Below, one piece after another: positions 37,801 through 48,971 of a stretch of DNA of 64,000 nt. A program made the position numbers and the translations under genes. The stretch comes from Podospora comata (taxonomy: Eukaryota > Ascomycota > Sordariomycetes > Sordariales > Podosporaceae), in assembly GCA_017354895.1 (NCBI GenBank), contig CP071494.1:3472001-3536000 (forward strand), given 5' to 3'. Position 1 is the stretch's first letter, and the number at the start of each line of letters is the position of its first letter. The notes beneath the pieces were generated by a model, which worked only from the letters and a program-made list of their open reading frames with translations, did not search any database and had not been told where the DNA came from.

Positions 37801-40800
37801 GGATCACCAAAGATGGTTCCCACACAGACCGCTCGGCGAGGATGTCCTGCGGTTTTCTAAGTAAAGAAACACTCGATAGTGGCCCGCGTCACGCTTCTTT
37901 CTGGCTGCCGTATCGCTGAGGGCTCTGCAGCCCTATCCACAGCACCCAACGTTCAGTTGGATAGCTTGGGAAACCTTGAGGTTAAGTCGTCGTAGGCGGT
38001 TTCAATCTACATGCTACATCTTCATGCTGTCGATCTTGAATCAAGCGGTTTCTCGATCGTCGCAGAGGAACAACAGAAGCATTCTAGAAACACAGAGTTG
38101 GCTTCCTGCCATCTCGTCGATATTAAAACAAAACAGACAGCACACCGTTGCCAGGCTCGAGCACATCGGGGAACCCTCGACCACGGACCCAACGTGATAT
38201 GCGTCTGTACCCCGCAGTAAGCTCGGGCGCCCCTCTGTCTGCATAACGCAACAAGACGACGGCGAGTGAGACATGTGTTCTCTGCTTTCAACCTCATTGC
38301 CAAGACCGCTGGCTGGAGGACGACAAAGACAACGACGATGGCACACGCATATCGGATCCAGGCCTTCCCACAATCCAGACTCTGCGAATTTCGGCGATAC
38401 AGAAATGTGCGTGCTGTTCTTTTTGGGGAGCTGAGATGGAACTCACGTCCATCCATCTCAGCACCATGCAAAAGTCACGTACGGGATGATACCCTGCCAA
38501 TCGAATCCGGGGGGGGGGGAGGGCGGCAGGCCTAAGAGGGGCACCGTTATTGCAAAGCTGGTGATTTTAGCCTGGAAGGGCCGATTCGGCGGCGCTGCTA
38601 ATTTACCAACCAATGGCGTCTACCAATTCACCAGCTAGGAAAACAAGGTGCGGCTGCGTTGATCGTGGCGCACTGCTCGATGACATGTCTCCTCCCACAT
38701 TCCTCTGATCCGCCAACCCAACTGCTACCACCAACCAGCACGAAGCAGCACGCAGCAGGCACCAGTCAAGACGCTCATGGCTATCGCCCGCAATGTGTTG
38801 CGCCACACAGCACGCAGCAGCTCGCAGCTCGCCTGATTGGCTTCGCCTTCCTGAATCCTGACGCCTCCAGACCAGGAACCAGTCGTCTGAGACCTTTGGC
38901 CGTTTAACGTTATTCTTTGGCGTCATCTGGTCCACCCCCCGAGCCTCGTCCTTCGCTCTCGCTTGTGGGCCAGAGCGGGTGCTGCTGAGCTTCTTCCCAA
39001 CCCACTATCTGCGCTATCCAGCAGCTTGTGACAGCTTGTCAAGCTCGTCAGGCCTTGGTCTGCCGTGATCCCGAAAGCCAACGCAAAAACCTCCGCGGGG
39101 ACCCCTGTTGGCACTTTCTGGGTTGCCTGACCTGGTGCCGGCAGTCCAGTCCTCTTTGGGGAGCTGCCACCGGCGAGCCTAGGGACCCCAGGTGAACACT
39201 CCGGAGCTCTCGATGGCAGTGGAGATGGATGACATGCAGCCAGGGGGAAGAGCAAAAGAGAGCCACCGAAAACTAAAGCGCCGACCTGCCTACTGCAGAC
39301 TGGACTTATGAGTGCTCGCTCTTGTCACGACCGGCGCTGCATTGGCACACGAAAATGTTCATCAAAAGATGATTATGCGACGGGGTCTTTGAGAGCTGTC
39401 AAATCTCAATGTGACTGACAGGGTGCAAGCAAGCCACCTCGTGCTATGCCAGAAAAGGGTTGGAGAAAAGAAGAATGCGCATGGAGAAGCCGGCCAACCG
39501 CTTAGCAAACGCTTATTCGCGTTCCACAAAGTCTTCATCTCAAAGTTGACTCTTGACACCCATTTTTCTTACCGCTCGACAAATCAGCGGGCTTGGGAAG
39601 GTCAACATTTAGCATCTGGCCTCGACATCACCACAAACCACCCCTGGCTGACCATCGTCATGGCACGATGAAGTTGAGATGAACCCAAACGCTGGTCTTG
39701 CGATCCTCCCGCCGTTGGAACGCTGGAACACTGCCATCACAGGGGATGCTCAGACGGTCATCTGGCTGATGAGATCTTGCGACGCAACCATGGGAAACAA
39801 GCCCCAGCAGATGTGCTCCATATGTTTCAATGCGCTCGATCGTGCCAGTGTTTACGCCCAACGTCTGGAGGCTGGGAGGTGTTGAAACAGTTGAAACGTT
39901 CGCGGAGACGGTGAAAACAACGGTTCTCAGCGCTACCCTCTGGCGGTGAAATGTGGGAAGGCCCCGTTCGCCCGCTTGATTCCGGAATTGAGCCCAACGG
40001 TGCCCCTCCCTGGCCCTGGACGTCCTTTCCCCTTTGTGGAGAGTTGGAGGGCAATAAACCCACGCCAAGAGGAGATGGCTTTTGTTCCCCTGCGCTGGGC
40101 GACGTTGCAGCGCAAGCGATGGGCCAAAACCGTCAAGGCGCGCTCCACTCGCACTGCGTCCTGATGTCCAGGAAGGCCTGGTCTCGACAGCGACGAGACC
40201 TGGAAGGCATATTGGGCAATGAGACCCTATCAATGCACGTGTGTTAATCTCCGTGACAAGTGTCGATAGCCTCATCGTCATCATCTCCTTGTTGCCGGCG
40301 TGCTACCGCTATGGTCCAAAACAGCAAAGTGAAGGGGAAACGTCCAAGGAAAAACAGGAAACAGCTTGGGTGTGTGGCACACCCTCCCCCGCTCGAGCCA
40401 GCAAGCCATCCCCCGGAGCAGAACAAGGCCCCCTGGACACGCTTGCGGAATCAAGTACCGAAAAGACAACAACATCCCCTGCGCTTTTGGTTGAGTTGCG
40501 TTGATGGCCACATTTGGAAGCATCATCAAGCCAGACCTGCCAGAAACAGGTTAAGCACACCAGCAAAAGGAAAGAGGCGTGAAATCACACGGCCAAACTT
40601 GGTTATGTACAGGCCAGGATGTTGAGAAACACGAGAACGAAACAGATGGGCACATGGGGACATTGGGCCCCCCGATCTCGTCCCAGACTGTCCCAGAGGC
40701 GTCTTGACTCCATCCTGGAAGAGACCCATCATCCTGTTCGGGCCGGCAGGCTGTAAGTTCTGGCTCACAAACATCAGCAAGATTAGAGAAGGGGAGAACA

Positions 40801-41757
40801 CATGCGTCTGCTGTGCGTCGTGCAGCTGTACAGGTAATCTATTCGGCTGTGGAGAGCAGCAAGCAACGTAACTTGCACGGAACCGACATGGTTGTGGTAT
40901 CATCCGCCTGCTGGTCCTGATTATAACCCCTTCTATTCTTCCGAGAGCCAGGGACAGTGTGTTCGGAGGTGTGGAAGGGGGCAACCAAACACGAGAGGGA
41001 ACACGCGAGCGAGATGCATCTGACATCTTGGTCGGTCGGGCTTTCGGCATGGATATTTACATGCCAGTGACCGACATATGCTCGACTTCCTTACATGGTT
41101 GACGGCGACGACGAAGGGAAAACACATGCAAAGTTTGGTATGTATACAGATTAAAACTGCTACCTCGAAGGAAAGCGGCGAGAGACGACCCGTTGTCATG
41201 TTTCCCCAGATGGGTTGTGGAAATTCCTTTTCTGGTCAGTACAGGGACCCGAAAAGGGGGCAGTATGAAATGTTTGGAACCGATCCGCCTACAAGGCATC
41301 ATCGGTCGAACAAGACACCGAACCTGCTCCGCACTCGGATAGGAGGGGGGGCGGGTGGGGAGAGGTGATGGGAATGCTTGACCAGCAGAAGCAGTGCGTT
41401 GACAAAGGGACTTGGGGTGCCTACCTACATGGGCGATGCTCTTTCTGTATCGATGCCTTTCTGGCCACTCACCATCATCCACTCTCGCCTCTGGCAGGCA
41501 AGGAGAACAGCTATCACTCATTCTTGTAGCTGTGTGACGGACTGACTCAACAGAAACAGAGTACAGTTGAGAGACAAACAGCAAACCGCGTATGCGACTA
41601 GCTGAACCCCCCCCTTTTTGGGGGGGGTTTCTCATGCCTTCCCTTCCCGTCTCGACACTTCCTGCAAAGCTTGCATGTTTAACAGACCGGAACCGACGCT
41701 CTCCATATGGCAAAGGGTCCTCCGAGCGTGTAGGGGGCGGCGACGGCAGCAAGGGGG

Positions 41758-41777
41758 CTACCTACCTACCTACCTTT
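41758..41777. repeat. ACCT tetranucleotide microsatellite
   Basis: Four to five tandem copies of CTAC/ACCT occur here. Related arrays lie at about 34829-34845, 43427-43451, 43832-43853 and 43864-43884. Confidence 0.9.
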
Positions 41778-42235
41778 GATACCGGCAAACACGACTACCA
41801 CTACTACTCCGGACAAGAAAGTTTATGACCCCAACTCTCGCTGCAACTCGGAATAATTAACTACCACTATAACTAAACTCGGGTGGTGGCTAGTCCTTTT
41901 CCACGATGCAGATAAGGATCACGGTGCGCTTCTTTTCCCACCGCGAAGGTATCATGGTAGCAATATGCATTTCTCCCACGTAACAAAAGGGCGAAGAAAG
42001 TGGTAGCCGACCCTGAATGACTGACCTACCCGCCGCCGCCGTCGTCGTAGCAGTCTGGTCTGGCTTGTAGCTAGTGTGCTACTACTAGGCCCGCCCAGAT
42101 CGGTACGACCACCACTGGGGGGCGTGGTAAAGAAAAAGGGGGGAGTGTGTGTGAAGAGGAGAGGAATGGGTAGGTAGGAGGGGGGCGATGGAGGGACGGA
42201 GGGGGAAAAGGGAAGGATGATGTTGAGCAGCAGCA

Positions 42236-42255
42236 TGATGATGATGATGATGATG
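42236..42255. repeat. ATG trinucleotide repeat
   Basis: About six tandem ATG units lie in non-coding DNA. Confidence 0.9.
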
Positions 42256-43831
42256 GGCATGGAGAAGAATGTCACCCGGCCATCGCAACCCAGCCATCCA
42301 TCAACCACCGAATCGAGGTGGTATTGTTGGCCAGTGTGTGCGTGCGGCCAATCCCTTTTTCCCCTCCCCTCCCTCCTTCCATTGATCCGCTACGGGCATT
42401 TATTTGACAACAGAACCAGTAAAATGGCCGTCTAGGTACAGTCACACACACAGACGTACAGGTAGGCTCACACCACAATGACATATTTCAGTGATAGAGT
42501 AAGAAAAAGAAGTGGATATTCTCCTTTCCCTCCCTCCCGAACCACAAAAAGATGTCCGTCCGTTTCGGCTTTCCTTGTTTGATACGAGAACCGAGAACCA
42601 GAAGAAGCATGGAAAGGGGGGGGAGGAGGGGGGATAGGTAGGGGGGAAAGCCTGGAATGGTCTTTGTTGTTGTTGTTATTCTGCATCATGCATTTTTGAC
42701 ATTGGAAAGACTCCAGAACGAACGCACGGAAAATGCCGGGGAAAAAATTGAGGATGATGATCATGGTGTGTTTTTTGTACTTTTTTTTCTTTTGGTGGTG
42801 GTAGGTACCTTGCTTCTTTTTGTCACGACGTTAGGGTAGTATTTGAAGACCGAAAAGAGAAACACAATCACACATTCAGGACAGAGAGGGAAAAAAATAA
42901 ACTAACGCAAGCCACAAACTGCGGGTTGGGGGGGGGGATTGCCATGTGGGAGAGATGCATTTTTTGGTGGTTAGTGTTGTGTTGTAGTGTCACACTTGCG
43001 GGTAAGAGTAGGTGATTATTATCTACAACTGCGGAGAGGTAGTTTTTTTACAATTGTGGGTTGTTGGTTGGGGGTTAAAGGGAAGGGAAGAAGGGACATC
43101 ATAGCGTGCAGTAGTCTGATTGATCCCTTTGTTTTCTACCGGAGATGTCAAAAAGAGATTTTATTCGGCCACAAAAGGGTTTTGAAGTAGGAAAGGTAGG
43201 TAGAGTATCATCAGGGCGGCCGGGACGAGACTTTTAGCATTATGGTAACTACCAGACAGACAGACAGACAGATTTGAGGCGTCAGTCACCGGACCTTTTC
43301 ATGCTTCTTTTTGTTGACAAGGAACGGCTGGATGCCAGTGTTTGCCATAACCAAGATACCGCATCTCAGAACCTGCCGCTGTTTACCCTTACTCCCTACT
43401 CTTCGGTGCCGGATCATGGGGGCTAACTACCTACATACCTACCTACTTACCAATCAGCCCCCCCTTTTCCTCGGCTGTTATGGGACGGAAAAGACTATCT
43501 ACGTTAAAGTTGTATACCCGGACCCAGAGAACATACGTGAAAGGTAAGGCTGATGACGACGGAGGTTTTCCGGAGACGAGTACAACATCTACTTATGCAA
43601 AGTGATAGTGTAGGTAAAAAAAAGTATAATAATAGAATCTCGGATTGTCCGACGGACAGACTGGATAGTACCTAGTAGAATAATTCACATTTATCCGCTG
43701 CGGTTACGTACCTTAGAGCGAACGGGAGCAGAGAGGGAAAGGGGACAAGAGCTGGTAGCGAACAGGTTGCTGTTTTCGTCCTCCTTATGTACAGTTGGCT
43801 TTCGGGGGCTGGGAATTGTGTTCTGCTGAGA

Positions 43832-43884
43832 TACCTTACCTACCTACCTACTCAGCAATCCAGCTACCTACCTACGTACTTACC
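43832..43884. repeat. Pair of imperfect ACCT arrays
   Basis: Two imperfect TACC/ACCT runs (43832-43853 and 43864-43884) are separated by about 10 bases. They belong to the cluster of similar arrays between 41.4 and 44.3 kb. Confidence 0.85.
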
Positions 43885-44641
43885 GACCCGTCTCAAGTTG
43901 CTCTCTTTTCAGTCTTCTACGATACATCAACGGCCAACAAAGCTTGATAGTGAGGCATACATCACTATCTCGTAACCTCACCTCACGCGAGAACCCCCAA
44001 GAAAGCCACCGTAGCATACCCGTGTCCGACCTAACTCTCCCTTCCCACTCCTACTCCTCATTCCCACTCATACCTCTCCTTCTACCACAGCTCGCTTGCC
44101 CCCAAGGGGGAAAAAGCCACCGTAGCAACAGTAGCACTTCCCCGTCTCCTCCATCATATCGTACCATTTCTCCACGTTTTTGTCCCCTCCCTCAAGAAAT
44201 GTAAGAGTCACAGCCCGTAGCTGATGCTGTCAGGAACACAGTTCCATTCATCGATCTAACTACCTATGCCACATGACATGCTCAGATTACGCACTCGGAT
44301 GCATCAGAATCTCATTGGCAACTTAGCGTATGCCATGCCACCTTTCTTTCTAGACATCCCCAAAGAAAGTCCAAAGGAATGCATCATACGCACTCTTCAA
44401 GTGTTGCCCGCTTGTTGGCAGGAAGATGTAATGGGTACGGGTATCATCATCATTTGTGGACTTTCCCATTCGACTCTACATAGACACCAAACCCAACACA
44501 ATGCCATTGTAAATCTCTTCCATCTAGCTATATTCATCACCAACACCAATGCAAAACCTCCAGTACCTGAATAACACCCCCCCCCCCCTCCCCCCACAAA
44601 TCCAAACCCAAAAGCTATGCTAACCCCCCATTCCCAAACCC

Positions 44642-46909
44642 TCACCTCGGCACCACAAAATCAAAATCATCCTCATTAAAATCATCCTCCTCATCGTTCA
44701 ACGCCAACCTCACAAACCGCCTCACCCACTCCTCCTGTCTCGGGTCCAGCTCCCCGTTCCCATCCAGCATCTCCACCATCTCCACCATGTTATGCTCCCC
44801 TCCCCCAGCTCCTGCTTGGTTCTGGTTGTTCTGGTTGTTATTACGACGCTGCCCCTGTTGTGCCTGATTATTAACATTTTGCCGGTGGCCACCACCACCA
44901 CCCCCTCGGCCACCTCCCCTGTTATGGCCTCCTTGTCCGCCGGGTCCGAAGCCGGCGTGTCCTCCTCCCCGACCTCCCCGACCACCACCTCCACCTCTCT
45001 GTTGATGTCCCCCTCGATGTGCACCTCCTCTCCCACCTCGAGCAGCCAACGCACCACCAGCTCCCTGTCTCCCACGCGGACCTCCGCGGGCTGCTGCTAC
45101 CCCAGCATTATTCCCCCATCCCTGCGCTGGCACCGGAGCAGGAGCAGCAGGCGCCGGGTTATTAGCAGCAATCCTCAACACCAGCGGCCCCTCCCTCGCA
45201 ATCCCAACCTCCTGCACCGGACCACCAGCCGGTTGCTGTGGCGCCGGTGGCCGAAGAGGAGGCTGTTGAACCGGTGCTGCGACCGCCGGCCTCCCCCTAA
45301 CCCCCTGATCCTCCCCCTCCTCCTCCCCATCCGTAGCCTCCTCAATCTCAGGAATAAACTGCTCAACCCTCTCATCAAACACCACCGCCGGCGCCGGCCT
45401 CCCCGCCCCCCCGCCCGCAAACCCATAACCCACATCCGCCCCATCCCCCAACTCCAGCTCCCACAACCTCATAAAACAGCTCGTCACCCTCCCGTCAGGC
45501 GCCGTGTTGAAATGCTGGTACGGATTCCCCGGATCCAACCACGCAGAGCACAAGTAGCAAAAGTGCGTCTGGCACCGATAGCAAATCATGTGGTTGCACC
45601 CGTGCGTCTTCTGCGCAGGGGCAGCACACGTAGGGCAAGGGGTGGTGTGCGCCTTCATGTACTCAATCGTCGCCAGCTCCTCCGCCGTCAGCTCCTCCTT
45701 TGGCCTCCGGCAGCCGACAAACTCCCCGTGCCACGACTGCATGCACCTGCTGCAAAAGGCAAAGCTGCACGTGTCGCATATCGACAGCAGGTCCTCCGTC
45801 TTGTTGTACGGTTTCGACTTTCCGACTTCGCCTTCGGGCGTCTCTTCGTTGTCATCGTCGTCGTCATCGTCTTCAGAGGTCGAGCTTTCGTCGTCTTCTG
45901 ATGCGTCGGCGAGTTCGAGGCCGGTAGGTCGTTTATGCTTCTTCGACCTGGCGGCACCGTTGCACCATTGACGGGGACAGTAGATCGTGTTCTTGTCCGA
46001 CTCGAGCTCGGTCTTGTATTTGAGCGTCACGTAACGTCTGACGGTGTCCTCGTCGATGGGGATCTGGAGCAGTTCGCTAGGGCTGATGAAGACCTTTGGC
46101 TTTTTCCGCTTTCGACCCGAAGGAGACCGTGACTTTCCACGTTCTTTGGCGCAGTTGGGTGCTGGACACTTGACTGCCGCCAAGTTCCCCTCTTTGATGG
46201 CGCTGTTGTAAAAGTCTTGGAGACATTCGACGCAAAAGACGTGCCCACAGTCCATCATTTTGTGGCAAAACGCGCCCTTTTTGGGATCCAGACATACACC
46301 ACACTCAAAGGTCTCCTTCTCAAAAGCAGCTCTCCTGGCTCTGATGTCGTAGTCGAGAATAGCAATCCTGTGGCTCGGGTCAACCTCCAACGCATCTCCG
46401 TCACCAACCAGTCCAAATATCTCCTCGGCCGCCTGTTGTATGTGGTCGATGTAGCTGAAGCCGACCATATCACGCCCCATATCCTCCCATAGCCTCGGAC
46501 CGTCATCCTGGAGCTTCTTGATCGTTTCGGATGGAAGCCATGGCGGATTTGTAGAAATGCTAACCTTGGGAGGTTCTTCCTGGGGGTATCGGGGGCCGAA
46601 AGAAAGTTCGAGCCGTATCGATGGGAGGTGGGCTAGTTCATGGGAGTCAACTTGCGGTTCGCCCTGTTGGCGGCCACCAGCTATGGCGGGGCCGGCATGG
46701 GGGTTGACGCCATTTGGGGCTCGTCCAACGGTGGGATCTGGAGGTGGACCATCGTTGGAAGCGGTGGGAAAGTAGACAATGACAGGCTTCGAGGGGGTGA
46801 CGGGAAGTTCGAGGGCGATGGTATAAGGGTCGTCCTTGTTGGGCGTTTGTATCTCTGGAAATATGGCCTCTAAAGTCTGGAGCTCAGTGTCTCGCTCGGT
46901 TTCTGCCAT
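44642..46909 (-). CDS. ITT1: RWD-RBR E3 ubiquitin ligase, ITT1/RNF14 family, with RGG-rich tail
   Basis: This is a single exon of 755 residues. The RWD domain occupies about residues 5-165 (ELQTLEAIFPEI at the start), interrupted by a Pro/Gly-rich loop. RING1 spans 203-253 (CGVCLDPKKGAFCHK, CGHVFCVEC). The IBR spans 311-400, and RING2 about 425-460 with the likely catalytic Cys at 438 in THGCNHMIC. RBR ligases pass ubiquitin through that Cys. Yeast ITT1 affects translation termination, and human RNF14 acts on trapped ribosome factors. Two features stand out: a basic then acidic insertion (about 321-376) within the IBR, and a tail from about 600 to 700 rich in RGG and GGG repeats, suggesting RNA binding. 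The gene is divergent from the dolichyl phosphatase gene. Confidence 0.88.
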   Translation of the reverse strand: MAETERDTELQTLEAIFPEIQTPNKDDPYTIALELPVTPSKPVIVYFPTASNDGPPPDPTVGRAPNGVNPHAGPAIAGGRQQGEPQVDSHELAHLPSIRLELSFGPRYPQEEPPKVSISTNPPWLPSETIKKLQDDGPRLWEDMGRDMVGFSYIDHIQQAAEEIFGLVGDGDALEVDPSHRIAILDYDIRARRAAFEKETFECGVCLDPKKGAFCHKMMDCGHVFCVECLQDFYNSAIKEGNLAAVKCPAPNCAKERGKSRSPSGRKRKKPKVFISPSELLQIPIDEDTVRRYVTLKYKTELESDKNTIYCPRQWCNGAARSKKHKRPTGLELADASEDDESSTSEDDDDDDDNEETPEGEVGKSKPYNKTEDLLSICDTCSFAFCSRCMQSWHGEFVGCRRPKEELTAEELATIEYMKAHTTPCPTCAAPAQKTHGCNHMICYRCQTHFCYLCSAWLDPGNPYQHFNTAPDGRVTSCFMRLWELELGDGADVGYGFAGGGAGRPAPAVVFDERVEQFIPEIEEATDGEEEGEDQGVRGRPAVAAPVQQPPLRPPAPQQPAGGPVQEVGIAREGPLVLRIAANNPAPAAPAPVPAQGWGNNAGVAAARGGPRGRQGAGGALAARGGRGGAHRGGHQQRGGGGGRGGRGGGHAGFGPGGQGGHNRGGGRGGGGGGHRQNVNNQAQQGQRRNNNQNNQNQAGAGGGEHNMVEMVEMLDGNGELDPRQEEWVRRFVRLALNDEEDDFNEDDFDFVVPR

Positions 46910-47775
46910 GGGTACCGAGCTCTTGATGTATTCGGAAAACTATCCCTTCCGCCAATCCACCCGTCTTTGTCCCCTTGTCCAAGTGAGTTATTCTCCGTGC
47001 TGTTGTGCGACTGTCCGGCTTGCTAAAAATAGGCCCGTGATGATCGCGGTCGGTCGTGGATTAGAAGGTGACAGAAGAGGGGTTCCGGACAAGCAATTAA
47101 TCTCGGCGCCAGAAAAAGTATAGCTTTCGTTTGGAAATATTTCGCAAGATAAATAGGACCCGCTTCGTCTTGTAGATTTAGATTATTAATGGCTTGAAGT
47201 TTGCAGATGGGTGGTGGGCTCAGCACGGCATCGGAATGGCAGTCCAGTGGTCGAGCAGAGGTAAGCGACGCATGTTCCAGAAGGACAAAAAGACGGGGAC
47301 TCGAAAGATCAACCGGGAGGCAAAATACTTGTTTTATTTATTTTTTTCGACAGGTAGTTGTTGGGTGGAAAGTTGAGGACGATGCGGCAGATGGATGATG
47401 ACTCGTTCGGTGACTTGGACGTTGCACAGTTACCAATCCGGCATCCCAGCGCTGTGGCACCCCGCCTTTTCCCCAAGCCCACCCACTGAAGAAAGGGTCC
47501 CCCTTGCTCGAGCGGGCTGAGCCGATTGGCCAGCCAGCCTGAAACAGACACGCTGCCGTTACCTGCTCGTTGCTTGTTCGAGAGCTTCTGGAACTTGCAC
47601 AGCATCAAACCTGCCTTCAACGAGGTCTCTCTCGGGGATAGCTATATTCAAACTAGGTGCCATTCACCGGACGGCCGGCCCTTGATAGCTTTTTAATAAT
47701 TGAATAATGCGGCAATAGGACCCCATCTTTACCTATTTTCTTTCGTCTCCCAAGGGAACCAACCAAACCGCCAAA
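46910..47775. promoter_or_regulatory. Divergent promoter region of ITT1 and the dolichyl-diphosphate phosphatase gene
   Basis: An 866 bp interval lies between divergent start codons. No gene was found inside. An AT-rich patch (47.69-47.71 kb) precedes the pyrimidine-rich leader of the right gene. Confidence 0.5.
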
Positions 47776-48662
47776 ATGTCCGACAACATCACCCCCCTCG
47801 CATCTCTATCCCTCACCCACGTGTACTACGTCAGTGATCTCCCACTCTTCATCCTTACCACTCAAGTACTAACACAAACCAGAACCCCAACGACCCCCTC
47901 TCCCACCTCTGCGCCTTCCTCGCCCTCGTCCCCCAAGCCCTCTGCGTCGTCTACGCCACCCTCCTCTGGTCCACCCGCGAAGCCGAAGTCCTCCTAATGT
48001 TCCTCGGCCAACTAACCTGCGAACTCATCAACTTCGTCCTCAAACGCCTCATCAAAGAAGAACGCCCAAAACACGTCATCAGCACCGGTGGAAAGGGGTA
48101 CGGCATGCCATCATCACACGCGCAATTCGCCGTCTTTTGGGCGGTAGCACTGGGGTTATTTCTCATGGTCAGGCACAGGCCGCCAAGGTCCCACATCAAA
48201 AAGGGGCAGATGCAGAATGAAAAGGCAGAAGGGGAAGAAGAAGGGCCGGCGCTGGTTGACGTGCCGAGACGGTACAAGGAGGGTGGGTTGCGGGCTGTGA
48301 ATGCGCATTTGGAGGCGTATTCCCACACGCCGTGGTCGTGGGCGCAGAGGGCGGTGATGAGCTTGGTTGCGGGGGTTGTGGCGGTTTTGGTGGCCTGGAG
48401 TCGGATTTATCTTGGGTATCATACGCCTAAGCAGGTGCTGGCTGGGTCGGCGGCTGGGGCTGTGAGTGCGGTGGCTTGGTTTGCTGTTACTTATATGATG
48501 AGGGAGACGGGGTTGTTGGCGTGGGGGTTGGAGTTTCCTGTTGCCAGGTGGCTGAGGATACGAGACTTGGTGGTGGAGGAGGACTTGTGTCAGGCTGGGT
48601 GGGAGAAGTGGGAAGAGCGGAGGATATTGGCTCTGAGTAAGTTGAAGGAAAAGAGCAAGTAA
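47776..48662 (+). CDS. CAX4: Dolichyl-diphosphate phosphatase (PAP2 superfamily, CAX4/DOLPP1)
   Basis: The model is join(47776..47829, 47883..48662), 277 residues, intron 53 nt. The enzyme removes phosphate from dolichyl diphosphate on the ER luminal side, recycling the carrier for N-glycosylation. Splicing joins SLTHVYY to NPNDPLSHLCAF, the conserved N-terminal start of the family. Acid-phosphatase motifs are K72-x6-R79-P80, PSSH at 94-97, and SRIYLGYHTPKQV, where Gln takes the usual Asp place as it does in human DOLPP1. Several hydrophobic helices are visible. An acidic/basic loop (about 120-150) between helices is longer than in animal proteins. It ends 309 bp before the convergent MARVEL gene. 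Confidence 0.92.
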
Positions 48663-48971
48663 AAAGGCGGGCATGCTTGAGCGAGGTGTTAATACTTGGG
48701 GTCTAAACTATTATACCATGTGACTGCAGAAAACGCAACGAAGTTGATATTCACGGTCTTGTGTGGATGAGCAATGACTCTTGATTTTGAGTTATGTGCA
48801 AAATACCTATATGTACAAATTGCCCGAACCCCAGATTATCCCTTCTTGGTAAAGTTACAAAGTAAATGGAGCTTTTGAGAGCAACGAAAGTAATCCTCCC
48901 CAATATTTGCCGTAAATTCCCCCAGCACACTCTTTCACCCGGCGTATCTTACACTTCCATGCTATTTTCTC
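48663..48971. other. Short convergent 3' interval
   Basis: About 309 bp separate the stop codons of two converging genes. It is AT-rich in the centre, and nothing else is seen. Confidence 0.5.

Larger units (their letters stand above)
31817..44641. other. 12.8 kb block with no recognisable coding gene, upstream of VIB-1 and downstream of ITT1
   Basis: VIB-1 starts at the left edge and ITT1 ends at the right edge, both on the minus strand. Frames inside reach at most about 260 codons, with random-looking composition, no domain motif, and no series of exons with matching splice sites that I could join into a known family. Base composition is mixed and not AT-rich, so it does not look like DNA degraded by repeat-induced point mutation. 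Short tetranucleotide ACCT arrays, a CAGA array (about 43252-43271) and an ATG repeat (42236-42255) are scattered through it. The part near VIB-1 probably includes its promoter and leader. Confidence 0.5.

Noticed and set aside
44792-45901. 369-codon plus-strand frame antisense to ITT1
   Set aside because: It is a shadow of the high-GC ITT1 coding strand; its composition is low-complexity Pro/Arg/Ser with no domain.
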